This document shows positions 1-7,168 of a DNA stretch of 20,580 bases, in pieces (position 1 is the stretch's first letter; each line of letters begins with the position of its first letter). This DNA is from Weizmannia acidilactici (GTDB lineage: Bacteria; Bacillota; Bacilli; Bacillales; Bacillaceae_C): assembly GCF_008974225.1 (NCBI RefSeq), contig NZ_BKZR01000053.1, positions 1-20,580 on the forward strand, read 5' to 3'. A model generated the notes under the pieces. The model made no database searches. It had not been told where the DNA came from and saw only the letters and a list, made by a program, of their open reading frames with translations. Position numbers and translations under genes: made by a program.

Positions 1-34
1 GTGGAAAAATATAATATTTTCAAATGAAAGTTTA

Positions 35-63
35 TTGTTAAAATTCTAATGGAAGCGTATAAT
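35..63 (+). promoter_or_regulatory. Sigma-A promoter of the sedolisin gene
   Basis: A TTGTTA -35 box (35-40) and a perfect TATAAT -10 box (58-63) are separated by exactly 17 bp. The sedolisin ribosome binding site (GGGAGAAGG, 88-96) and ATG at 105 lie downstream, giving a leader of roughly 35 nt. Vegetative sigma-A use is inferred from the match to consensus. Confidence 0.75.
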
Positions 64-104
64 CCAAATTGTAATAATATACCATAGGGAGAAGGCGAAT
101 AGGG

Positions 105-2012
105 ATGAAAAGGTGGAGAAAAATTGCAGGGTGTATTGCCGTCAGTTCGTTGCTGCTTTTCGGCGCAGTTCCGCCTGTTACGCATGCGCAGACAAACAGC
201 ACTGTAAACGTCCAGCAGGCGGGGAGCCCGAAAGACGCAAAAATTTTTGGGGATTTGCCGGGGGATACCCAAGTTTCAGTCGATTTGGTCATGAAAATCC
301 AAAATAAGGACAAGCTGGCGCAATTCATCAAGGAAACGACGACACCGGGAAACAAGAATTATAGAGATTATTTATCAGTTTCCGATTTTAGTAAATCATA
401 TGGCGCCAAACCGCAAGTAATTAAAAAAGTAACGGATTATTTAAAAAGTTATGGTATTGCAACAAGCGTTGAGCCGAATCACTTAATCATTAAAGCCAAC
501 GGGACGGCCGGCCAATTTAACAAGGCATTTTCGGTTCAATTGAAAAAAGAAAAATATAAAGGAAAAACTTTCCATGGAACAAAAGACAAACCGCGAGTTC
601 CGGCAAGCATCGGGCATGACCTGCTCTGCATTTTAGGGTTGTCCAATTATTCGAATTTCAGTTCTCATGTAGTGAAAAGGGTTCCGTTAAGTAAAGGTGA
701 AAGTGTTCCAACCGGCCCGCTGAACTTAACGCCAAACGATCTCATAAAACAATATCATGTCCAGCCGCTTTACGACAAAGGCGCTGCCGGGGATGGCCAA
801 ACGATCGGCATTGTGACCCTTGCCGACTTTAATACGGAAGATGCTTACAGCTTTTGGCAACAGCAGGGAATTTCTGTGAAAAATGACCGGATTACAAAAG
901 TGAATGTGGACGGCGGTTCAGGTTGGGACGGATATGATGAAACGACGCTCGATGTTGAGCAGTCGGGTGCTTTGGCACCGCAAGCCGATATCCGCGTATA
1001 TATTGGGCCAAACACGGATACTGGTTTTGCCGATGCATTTGCCGCAGCCATCGATGAAAATAAAGCACAGCAAATTTCCGTCAGCTGGGGCGAAAGCGAA
1101 ATGGCTGTAAATTATTTGGTGCAATTGGAAGAAGAATCACCTGCATATGAAGAAGTGTTTAACCAGTTGTTTATGCAGGCTGCCGCCCAGGGTATCAGCA
1201 TGTTCGCCGCTTCAGGGGATGAAGGGGCGTATGATGCGGTAAAGGAATTCGGTTTAACGTCAGGCGTTACAGGTGCATCATCCTTGTCTGTCGACACACC
1301 GGCGGACAGCCCGTACATTACGGCAGCGGGTGGAACAACATTGCCGTTTACGTTCCATTCCAATACGTATAATATTGATGTCACCAACAGCAAAGAACGT
1401 GCATGGGGCTGGGATTATCTCTATGACTATTTTGATGCACGCGGCTTCAATAATGTTGATTCATGGGCAAGCCGGTACCTTGCAGGGGGCGGCGGCGGTT
1501 TCAGCAAAGTGTTTGCGACGCCGTATTACCAGCAGAAAGTGCCGGGTGTCAATACGTTTACAGGCGTAAAACAATGGACGCCGAACAGCGACGAATCTTC
1601 CCTTACCCGTGACGAAACGCCGACGATTGTAAAAGGCACCGGAACAGGGCGGAACTTGCCGGATATCAGCATGAACGCCGACCCGTACACTGGTTATCTT
1701 GTATATTTCAGCGATCCGGGGGAACCGGGAGCATATGCGGGTTATGCCACTTACGGCGGGACAAGCTTTGTTTCTCCGCAGCTTTGCGGCCTTTCCGCTT
1801 TGATCAACAGTGCAAATGGTTCGCAAGCAGGTTTCTGGAACCCGCAGCTTTATCGTTTTGCCGTCCAGAAAGATTCGCCGCTGCACCCGCTAAACGATAG
1901 AGGTGCGACAAATGACAACGGTTTTTACACCGGAACGCCGGGAACAGTTTACAACCAGGCTACAGGGCTTGGGACACCGGACATTTTCGCACTTGCGAAA
2001 AAATTGAAATAA
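105..2012 (+). CDS. Secreted S53 family peptidase (sedolisin/kumamolisin-like)
   Basis: This is a 635-residue preproprotein of the sedolisin (serine-carboxyl peptidase) family. Residues 1-29 form a Sec signal peptide: a basic start (MKRWRK), a hydrophobic core and an Ala-x-Ala-like end near THAQ. Residues about 45-190 match the pro-kumamolisin activation domain, and the catalytic subtilisin-like domain follows. The catalytic set is visible: Glu279 and Asp283 in DETTLDVE, the oxyanion-hole Asp372 in SGDEG, and the nucleophile Ser554 in GGTSFVSP. A C-terminal Asp-rich segment (LPDIS, later TGLGTPD) corresponds to the family's calcium site. Length is normal for a proenzyme of this family. By family knowledge the protein is exported, cleaves off its prodomain at acidic pH and digests extracellular protein. 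The start is set by GGGAGAAGG eight bases upstream. The gene is monocistronic, with its own promoter and terminator. Substrate preference cannot be read from the sequence. Confidence 0.95.
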   Translation: MKRWRKIAGCIAVSSLLLFGAVPPVTHAQTNSTVNVQQAGSPKDAKIFGDLPGDTQVSVDLVMKIQNKDKLAQFIKETTTPGNKNYRDYLSVSDFSKSYGAKPQVIKKVTDYLKSYGIATSVEPNHLIIKANGTAGQFNKAFSVQLKKEKYKGKTFHGTKDKPRVPASIGHDLLCILGLSNYSNFSSHVVKRVPLSKGESVPTGPLNLTPNDLIKQYHVQPLYDKGAAGDGQTIGIVTLADFNTEDAYSFWQQQGISVKNDRITKVNVDGGSGWDGYDETTLDVEQSGALAPQADIRVYIGPNTDTGFADAFAAAIDENKAQQISVSWGESEMAVNYLVQLEEESPAYEEVFNQLFMQAAAQGISMFAASGDEGAYDAVKEFGLTSGVTGASSLSVDTPADSPYITAAGGTTLPFTFHSNTYNIDVTNSKERAWGWDYLYDYFDARGFNNVDSWASRYLAGGGGGFSKVFATPYYQQKVPGVNTFTGVKQWTPNSDESSLTRDETPTIVKGTGTGRNLPDISMNADPYTGYLVYFSDPGEPGAYAGYATYGGTSFVSPQLCGLSALINSANGSQAGFWNPQLYRFAVQKDSPLHPLNDRGATNDNGFYTGTPGTVYNQATGLGTPDIFALAKKLK

Positions 2013-2021
2013 AGTTTAGAT

Positions 2022-2054
2022 GACTGTTCCAGAAGTTTGGAACGGTCTTTTTCT
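2022..2054 (+). terminator. Rho-independent terminator after the sedolisin gene
   Basis: GACTGTTCC (2022-2030) and GGAACGGTC (2039-2047) form a 9-bp stem with one G-U pair and an 8-nt loop. A T-rich run follows. It begins 9 bases after the stop codon. Confidence 0.85.
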
Positions 2055-2105
2055 ATTTTTGTATAAAAATAGAAGCGGACATAGCGCATCTTCCATTAGC
2101 AGCGA

Positions 2106-2143
2106 GTGAGGGATAACTTGGCCAACATTATCCTCGTTTTTTA
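2106..2143 (+). terminator. Second terminator-like hairpin between sedolisin and permease genes
   Basis: GAGGGATAA (2108-2116) pairs with TTATCCTC (2128-2135), with one extra G bulged, and CGTTTTTT follows. It sits about 60 bases beyond the first terminator and upstream of the permease promoter. It could be a backup terminator or a remnant of a lost gene's 3' end. Confidence 0.55.
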
Positions 2144-2205
2144 TCTATTTTTAAAAAAGGTATTATTATAAAATAATAAAATATTTGTTTTTTCGATACA
2201 AACAA

Positions 2206-2234
2206 TTGTTTTTTTAGAGAAAACATACTAAAAT
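2206..2234 (+). promoter_or_regulatory. Promoter of the amino acid permease with flanking palindromes
   Basis: TTGTTT (2206-2211) and TAAAAT (2229-2234) are spaced by 17 bp in a very AT-rich stretch. A perfect 12-bp palindrome AAACAATTGTTT (2200-2211) covers the -35 box, and GTAAC-TT-GTTAC (2241-2252) lies just downstream of the -10. Both positions suit repressor operators, but no specific regulator can be named. The 348 bases between the two genes contain no ORF of note. Confidence 0.5.
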
Positions 2235-2360
2235 GAAATAGTAACTTGTTACAAAAACTGATAAAGGTATTTTATATGTTTTAAGAATTTTTGGTAGATT
2301 GGTGTATTCATGAATGCAGCAAACCATATCACGATCAAGATTGTAGCTGGAGTGAAAGGC

Positions 2361-3770
2361 ATGGAAATAAAAGAATTAAACAGAGGCTTGCGGGCGCGCC
2401 ATATCCAAATGATTGCGATCGGCGGCACGATCGGCGTCGGGTTGTTTATGGGCTCGGCAAGCACGATCAAGTGGACCGGCCCGTCAGTTCTTTTGGCATA
2501 CGCCATTGCCGGCATTTTTATTTTTTTTATCATGCGCGCCATGGGTGAAATGATATACGTTGAGCCGAGTACAGGGTCATTTGCCACTTTCGGCCATAAA
2601 TATATCCATCCGCTTGCAGGCTTTATAACAGCCTGGAGCAACTGGTTTCAGTGGGTCGTTGTCGGCATGTCGGAAATTATTGCTGTTGGTTCCTACATGC
2701 AGTTCTGGTTTCCGCATTTGCCGGCATGGATTCCGGGATTCATTGCGATGGTGATTCTCGGCACCGCCAATTTAGTTTCCGTAAAATCGTTTGGCGAGTT
2801 TGAGTTTTGGTTTGCCATGATCAAAGTGGTTACCATTGTTCTCATGATTGTCGCCGGCCTCGGCATTATCTTCTTCGGATTCGGTAACGGGGGGCATGCC
2901 GTTGGATTCTCCAATCTTTGGCAGCACGGCGGTTTCTTTACAGGCGGAGCAAAAGGATTCTTCTTTGCATTATCTTTGGTCATCGGAGCTTATCAGGGAG
3001 TCGAACTAATCGGGATTACGGCTGGCGAAGCGAAGGATCCGCGGAAAACTTTGACGAGCGCCATCCAAAACATCATATGGCGCGTGTTGATTTTCTATAT
3101 TGGCGCGATTTTTGTTATTGTCACTGTTTATCCGTGGAATGAACTCAATTCAATTGGCAGCCCGTTCGTGGCGACTTTTGCTAAAATCGGGATTACAGCT
3201 GCGGCCGGCTTGATTAACTTTGTTATTATTACAGCGGCTTTATCCGGCTGCAACAGCGGGATTTATAGTGCGGGGCGCATGCTATATACGCTCGGGGTGA
3301 ACGGCCAGGCTCCGAAAATTTTCACGAAAGTTTCCCGGAATGGGGTTCCGCTTCTGGGGACGGTTGGAGTTCTCGCTGGCCTTTTGATCGGCGTCGTTTT
3401 AAGTTATATCGCGCCGAAAAACTTATTTGTATATGTATACAGCGCAAGCGTGCTTCCGGGTATGGTGCCGTGGTTCGTCATTTTAATCAGCCAAATCCGT
3501 TTCAGGAAAATTAAAACGGCCAAAATGGCGGATCATCCTTTCAAAATGCCGTTTGCACCGGTTTCCAACTATTTCACGATTGCTTTTCTTCTTATGGTAT
3601 TAATCGGCATGTGGTTTAACCCTGAAACAAAAGTTTCCTTGATCGCCGGAATCGTATTTCTCGGTGTTGTTGTCGCCGGCTATTACGTGTTTGGCGTCGG
3701 ACACGCGGCTTCAGTTGCGGAAGAACCGGCTAAAAAGCAAAGCAAAAATTTACTGAACGAGTTAAAATAA
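2361..3770 (+). CDS. AAT-family (APC superfamily) amino acid permease
   Basis: This 469-residue integral membrane protein imports an amino acid with a cation, by analogy with the AAT subfamily of the APC superfamily. The family signature GGTIGVGLFMGSA lies in the first membrane helix (about residues 21-33). About twelve hydrophobic segments follow, together with the conserved ITAGEAKDPRKT loop typical of this subfamily. I place the start at 2361 because GGAG (2349-2352) lies eight bases upstream and homologues begin at this point, just before the RGLRARHIQ stretch. An upstream in-frame ATG at 2310 would add 17 residues but has no clear ribosome binding site. The C-terminus is a short lysine-rich cytoplasmic tail. 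The gene is monocistronic between a promoter and a strong terminator. The relatives I recall in Bacillus (YbxG, YtnA, AlaP and similar) differ in substrate, so the amino acid transported is left open. Confidence 0.9.
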   Translation: MEIKELNRGLRARHIQMIAIGGTIGVGLFMGSASTIKWTGPSVLLAYAIAGIFIFFIMRAMGEMIYVEPSTGSFATFGHKYIHPLAGFITAWSNWFQWVVVGMSEIIAVGSYMQFWFPHLPAWIPGFIAMVILGTANLVSVKSFGEFEFWFAMIKVVTIVLMIVAGLGIIFFGFGNGGHAVGFSNLWQHGGFFTGGAKGFFFALSLVIGAYQGVELIGITAGEAKDPRKTLTSAIQNIIWRVLIFYIGAIFVIVTVYPWNELNSIGSPFVATFAKIGITAAAGLINFVIITAALSGCNSGIYSAGRMLYTLGVNGQAPKIFTKVSRNGVPLLGTVGVLAGLLIGVVLSYIAPKNLFVYVYSASVLPGMVPWFVILISQIRFRKIKTAKMADHPFKMPFAPVSNYFTIAFLLMVLIGMWFNPETKVSLIAGIVFLGVVVAGYYVFGVGHAASVAEEPAKKQSKNLLNELK

Positions 3771-3781
3771 TGTTCTATAAA

Positions 3782-3827
3782 AAAAGGGGTTGTCCCAAGC
3801 CGGCAAATTGGCAAGGGCACCCCTTTT
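3782..3827 (+). terminator. Terminator after the permease; member of a repeated hairpin family
   Basis: AAAAGGGG at the left and CCCCTTTT at the right close a long imperfect stem with inner TTGTCCC / GGGCA pairing and a CCGGCAAATTGG apex. The A-run before and T-run after would let it work in both directions. A closely related hairpin occurs at 5081-5128. Confidence 0.8.
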
Positions 3828-4206
3828 AAAATGCATTGCAATTGGTGATAGCAAATTTTACGAGAGATTTCTGCGGGAAAAGCAGGCCGGGGCGGGATCG
3901 TGCTGAGGCATTACACAAGGAGGCTTGCGGCTCGCGTGAAAGAACGTGAATTTCGGAGTAGTTCACAATCTGTGACCAATTTCCCGACCTGTTTTGCAGA
4001 ATCAGTGGAAACTCCGGAAAAATCAGCGGACATGTCCAAAAAATCAGCGGAAAGATTCGAAAATCGGCGAAAAGTAGAAACAGCAGGAGAAAGAGCTGCA
4101 GTCCCCTTGAAAAATTCCTAACACAAACTTCTTTTCAAAATCCATGAGCCCGCCTGGTTTGTTATTAATTGAAAAAACAATTCAAACAACGGATAAAAAG
4201 GATTTC
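3828..4206. other. Gene-poor spacer between permease and metallopeptidase-like gene
   Basis: Apart from the 21-bp repeat, the spacer contains an imperfect hairpin at 4157-4187 (GTTTG and AATTG pairing with CAATT and CAAAC around an A6 loop). No RNA gene is recognisable, and I found no credible protein-coding start. Confidence 0.5.
4002..4083 (+). repeat. Degenerate 21-bp tandem repeat (TCAGCGGA units)
   Basis: Four units begin at 4002 (TCAGTGGA), 4023 (TCAGCGGA), 4044 (TCAGCGGA) and 4064 (TCGGCGA), at spacings of 21, 21 and 20 bp. Each starts with TCAGCGGA-like sequence and ends in an A-run. In one frame the period is seven codons (S-A-E/D-x-x-x-K). That frame is an open 73-codon GTG ORF (3900-4121), but it lacks a convincing ribosome binding site. 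I therefore treat the region as an intergenic repeat rather than a gene. Confidence 0.6.
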
Positions 4207-4238
4207 TTGACTTCAAGGTGTTACAGCATTAAAATGCT
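4207..4238 (+). promoter_or_regulatory. Promoter of the HExxH membrane protein, -10 covered by a palindrome
   Basis: TTGACT (4207-4212) and TAAAAT (4230-4235) are 17 bp apart. The -10 box is embedded in the palindrome AGCATT-AA-AATGCT (4225-4238), which would suit a repressor. The start codon at 4257 lies about 15 bases after the predicted transcription start, so the leader is short. Confidence 0.65.
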
Positions 4239-4256
4239 AGGAAACGGGGTGATGTA

Positions 4257-5078
4257 TTGCAAACCATTCTGCATCTTTTACTGCTCAGCCTGGTTGAATT
4301 GGTAAATCTTCTGGGGATCATTATTTTGGTCGGGTTTATGCTCGGGTTTCTTGAAAAATGGACGGTACAAGTTTGGTTCCGTGCGTTCGGCTGGAAGGGC
4401 ATAGCCGCAACAGCATGGCTCGGCACGCCCGCCCATGAACTCAGCCACGCCCTCATGTGCATTGTATTCGGGCACCGCATTACGGAGATCAGATGGCTGC
4501 AGCTGAACAGCGGGGATGGGACGCTTGGGTATGTCAGCCACCAATACAATCCAAATAGCATTTACCAAAAAGTTGGAAATTTTTTTATCGGAACGGCGCC
4601 TGTGTTTATGGGGATTTTAAATTTGACTCTCGGGATGCATATTTTAGTGCCGGAATCATACGTGCCTTTTGTTGATGCCGTATATGCCATGGTCCGCGAA
4701 GATAAGAGCGGCGGCTGTTCCCTTGCTTTGTTGGGCGGGTCCATCGCCGCAGTCACACAACATTTGTTCACAACAGAAAACTTCGCCAACCCACGTTTTT
4801 GGCTCTACTGTTTGCTTGCCGTATGCATTTCTTCGCATATTGCGTTAAGCGCGGCAGATTTAAAAGGTGCTTTCAACGGGTGCGTGACAATTTTCGGAGT
4901 AATCGTATTACTGAATCTGCTTTCCTTTGTATTTGGTTTTCATACGGATGATCTTATCGCCAAAATTGCGGCTTATAATTTGTATATCATTGCATTTTCA
5001 AGCGTCGCAATCCTTTTCTCGCTGCTTTGGCTGTTTGCGGGGATGGCCTTATGCTTGTTGAAGGGAAGGCGTACATAA
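4257..5078 (+). CDS. Putative M50-like membrane zinc metallopeptidase family protein
   Basis: This is a 273-residue polytopic membrane protein. A hydrophobic N-terminus (about residues 3-32) is followed by a perfect zinc-binding HExxH motif, His60-Glu61-Leu-Ser-His64, in the context TPAHELSHALM. That layout is typical of site-2-protease-like (M50) enzymes. A downstream APVFMG segment (114-119) and SHIALSAADLKGA (193-205, with Asp201 as a possible third metal ligand) resemble the second conserved block of such proteins. Further hydrophobic segments occur at about 155-170, 183-200, 207-227 and 240-268. The start is a TTG preceded by GGGGTGA (4246-4252). The spacing is short, but an in-frame stop just upstream leaves no better start. 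The gene is alone between a promoter and a terminator. Zinc-dependent proteolysis is an inference; no substrate is suggested by the neighbours. Confidence 0.7.
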   Translation: MQTILHLLLLSLVELVNLLGIIILVGFMLGFLEKWTVQVWFRAFGWKGIAATAWLGTPAHELSHALMCIVFGHRITEIRWLQLNSGDGTLGYVSHQYNPNSIYQKVGNFFIGTAPVFMGILNLTLGMHILVPESYVPFVDAVYAMVREDKSGGCSLALLGGSIAAVTQHLFTTENFANPRFWLYCLLAVCISSHIALSAADLKGAFNGCVTIFGVIVLLNLLSFVFGFHTDDLIAKIAAYNLYIIAFSSVAILFSLLWLFAGMALCLLKGRRT

Positions 5079-5080
5079 TA

Positions 5081-5128
5081 AAAAGGGGCTGCCCGATAAA
5101 CCGGTAACCGGCAAGGGACACCCCTTTT
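5081..5128. terminator. Bidirectional terminator, sister copy of the 3782-3827 hairpin
   Basis: AAAAGGGGCTGCCC and GGG-ACACCCCTTTT form a long stem with an inner CCGG / CCGG apex. It starts two bases after the stop codon of the HExxH gene. The A-run on the left gives a T-run on the minus strand, so it may also stop transcription arriving from the MFS gene that converges here. Confidence 0.8.
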
Positions 5129-5250
5129 CAAATTGCGTAATTTTTTGCTGATTGTGAAATTTATGAACATTTGCATAAATAGCTTGCAACATGTGTGAAA
5201 ACGGGTAAATTTCGCGATCATCATATTATCCCGGCATGGGAAGGTCACTT

Positions 5251-6672
5251 TTAAGCGGCTGCCCCTGCCCGCTTCGGCTTGATGCTGATCAAAAACGAAG
5301 CCACACTGACGGCGATCAGAATAATGCCAAGCAGCAGGAACTTTGCCGGTGTAATTTGGCTGGCAAACACAATCCCCAGCACGACCGAAGAAAGGATCGA
5401 ACCTAAGTACCGGCATGTCTGAAAAAGGCCGGAACTGGTGCCGACCATATTTTCCGGGGATTCTTCAAGCATTGCGGCCTGGAGGGCAACATTGCCGATG
5501 CCGTATCCGATGCCGAGAATAAACAGGATAATGCCCATGAGCCAAACCGGTGCGTTGACAAAGAAAAGCGCCATTAATACGGAACCGGCAATCATGGTGA
5601 GGGCGCCAATTCGGATCGGGCCGGCTGTACCGACAGCGTCTATCCATTTACCGGATGCGAGGGAAACGAGAATGCTTGCACCCGACATAAACAGCATCAT
5701 TAAGCCGCTCGTATGCACGCTAAAATGCAGCCCGTCCTGGAAAAAGCTCGGCAGCCCGAAAAATAAGCAGTAGTTAAATAAATTCAGTACGATAAACTGG
5801 ACATACACAATTGTTAAAGAAGGATGACGGGCCAAAAAGCGGACATCGATAAAAGGCGTTTTCGACTTCAATTCATACAAAATGAACAAAGCCAGCAAAA
5901 CGGTGCCGGAAATTGCCGCCCACCATCGCACCGCTGTTTCAAGTGTTAATAGAAAATATAACAGCAGGACTAGCCCGGTTGCAAACAGGAAGATGCCCGC
6001 CCAGTCCAGCTGGTGGGTCACGTTTTTCAATGTGGCACCTTTTTTTGCCAGGTCTTTCGGAATCATAAACCAGCCGAGCAACAAGCTGACCGCGATAAAA
6101 GGGAAATTCACAAGAAAGATGGACGGCCAGCCCCCGATACCAATCAAAAGGCCGCCGACTGTCGGGCCGAGCGCAGTCATGGCAGAAGCGAAAATCGACA
6201 GCACCGCCAAAGCGGAAGCCTGGTTTTCGTGAATGTGCTTGCGGATCAGCGCCACCCCTGAAGGATAAATCGCGCTTGAACCGATGGACTGGAACAAGCG
6301 CATCACAAGCAGCACGAAAAATGCCGGGGCAAGCGGTGCTCCGAATGCCGAAACCGCAACGAGCAAAAGCCCTGCGAGAAATATTTTTTTACACCCAATC
6401 ATATCGCCGATTTTCCCCGTCACAGGCTGTGCGACTGCACTTGCCAAATAAAAGGATGAAATCAGCCATGACACCGTTGGAAAACTTAAATGGAAGTCTT
6501 TCTGGATGCTGTGGAGGGCGAGCGAAATCATCGATGAGTTCAGCGGGTTCAACATCGTTCCGGATGCAATTGCCGTTAAAAATACTGTTCTTTTAGATAA
6601 AGCCATACGTTCATTCGCCTCACTCGTAATAGGAAACCTTTCCGACAGGCTATCCATTTCAATCTTTTTCAT
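5251..6672 (-). CDS. MFS drug/solute exporter, DHA2 family
   Basis: This 473-residue (or 451-residue, see start) proton-driven exporter belongs to the major facilitator superfamily. It shows the antiporter hallmarks. Motif A, GKIGDMIGCKK (about 86-96), lies between helices 2 and 3. The motif C region, ALGPTVGGLL, lies near residue 168 and is followed by GWPSIFLVNFPF, as in DHA drug-proton antiporters. About 13-14 hydrophobic segments and the length point to DHA2 rather than DHA1. The start is uncertain. The ATG at 6672 has no ribosome binding site and lies only about 12 nt from the predicted transcription start. The in-frame ATG at 6606 follows GTGAGG at a longish spacing and sits where homology to the family begins. 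No linked regulator gene is present to suggest a substrate. The gene converges with the HExxH gene and diverges from the HesB-like gene. Confidence 0.88.
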   Translation of the reverse strand: MKKIEMDSLSERFPITSEANERMALSKRTVFLTAIASGTMLNPLNSSMISLALHSIQKDFHLSFPTVSWLISSFYLASAVAQPVTGKIGDMIGCKKIFLAGLLLVAVSAFGAPLAPAFFVLLVMRLFQSIGSSAIYPSGVALIRKHIHENQASALAVLSIFASAMTALGPTVGGLLIGIGGWPSIFLVNFPFIAVSLLLGWFMIPKDLAKKGATLKNVTHQLDWAGIFLFATGLVLLLYFLLTLETAVRWWAAISGTVLLALFILYELKSKTPFIDVRFLARHPSLTIVYVQFIVLNLFNYCLFFGLPSFFQDGLHFSVHTSGLMMLFMSGASILVSLASGKWIDAVGTAGPIRIGALTMIAGSVLMALFFVNAPVWLMGIILFILGIGYGIGNVALQAAMLEESPENMVGTSSGLFQTCRYLGSILSSVVLGIVFASQITPAKFLLLGIILIAVSVASFLISIKPKRAGAAA

Positions 6673-6690
6673 TCTTATAAAAACAGGAAT

Positions 6691-6719
6691 ATGATACTAC
6701 AAATATTTTGGATATGCAA
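6691..6719 (-). promoter_or_regulatory. Sigma-A promoter of the MFS exporter
   Basis: On the minus strand TTGCAT (6719-6714) and TATCAT (6696-6691) are 17 bp apart. The sequence CAAATATT occurs twice on the plus strand, at 6700-6707 and 6717-6724, once inside the spacer and once overlapping the -35 box. It could be a direct-repeat operator. Confidence 0.65.
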
Positions 6720-6749
6720 ATATTAAGATGGTGAAGAATGCATCCCATT

Positions 6750-6777
6750 TTGAGATTGGCGCTTTTTCTGGCATAAT
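6750..6777 (+). promoter_or_regulatory. Promoter of the HesB-like gene
   Basis: TTGAGA (6750-6755) and CATAAT (6772-6777) are separated by 16 bp. The ATG at 6812 is about 28 nt downstream of the expected start site, behind GAGGTTGGA. Confidence 0.6.
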
Positions 6778-6811
6778 AAAGAAGCAAAATCGATAGAATT
6801 GAGGTTGGAAG

Positions 6812-7126
6812 ATGAAAGTAAAAATCAATCGCAACGCAGCAAAAGTGTTAAAGAATATGCTGAACTCGGAAGAGGCGGAAGGGAGAATGATCCGTGTTTA
6901 TGTAACCCATATGCATGGCGATCATGCCCATTACGGCATTATGTTCGATACGCCGGGGGAGCATGACGAAATTGTGAAAACAGACAAGGATATTGATATT
7001 CTCCTTGATTCCCGCGAATCGTTTCTGGACGGCATCTGGATCCAATATTTTTATGTCCCGCAGGAAGAGTTTGTCATCACGAATCCGAGGATTGAGCGCG
7101 AGCACGGTCATCACCATCATCATTAA
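6812..7126 (+). CDS. HesB/IscA-fold family protein, cysteine-free with histidine-rich tail
   Basis: This 104-residue soluble protein has the outline of the Fe-S biosynthesis (HesB/IscA) fold. An N-terminal KINRNAAKVLKNML helix is followed by strands, and then a D-I-D-I-L-L-D-S-R-E-S-F-L-D-G-I-W stretch leads to FVITNPR, the place where IscA proteins carry ...DG..I.Y....F.I.NPN. It has no cysteine at all, so the three conserved IscA cysteines are missing and classical Fe-S scaffold chemistry is unlikely. Instead it has eleven histidines: His33, 35, 38, 40 in THMHGDHAHYG, His51, and a terminal HGHHHHH (98, 100-104). Metal binding by these residues is an inference. Similar Bacillaceae proteins are, as I recall, annotated as HesB-like or as heme biosynthesis proteins without good experimental support. 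The gene has its own promoter, and GAGGTTGGA precedes the ATG. Confidence 0.75.
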   Translation: MKVKINRNAAKVLKNMLNSEEAEGRMIRVYVTHMHGDHAHYGIMFDTPGEHDEIVKTDKDIDILLDSRESFLDGIWIQYFYVPQEEFVITNPRIEREHGHHHHH

Positions 7127-7168
7127 TTTGAGAAACATTACAAAGATGAAAATTTTCCCAAAAATCCA

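Noticed and set aside
1461..1886. 141-codon minus-strand ORF inside the sedolisin gene
   Set aside because: It is antisense to conserved catalytic sequence and its cysteine- and arginine-rich composition is typical of a shadow frame.
2310..2360. Upstream in-frame ATG giving a 486-residue permease
   Set aside because: There is no ribosome binding site before it. The ATG at 2361 has GGAG at good spacing and matches where homologues begin.
3900..4121. 73-codon GTG ORF covering the 21-bp repeats
   Set aside because: It has no convincing ribosome binding site and no recognisable domain. Its frame is explained by the repeat period being a multiple of three. It is kept only as a repeat.
7108..7126. 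The terminal HHHHH as a cloning-vector affinity tag
   Set aside because: The tail runs on naturally from HGH in a gene with its own promoter and chromosomal neighbours. No vector sequence is present.
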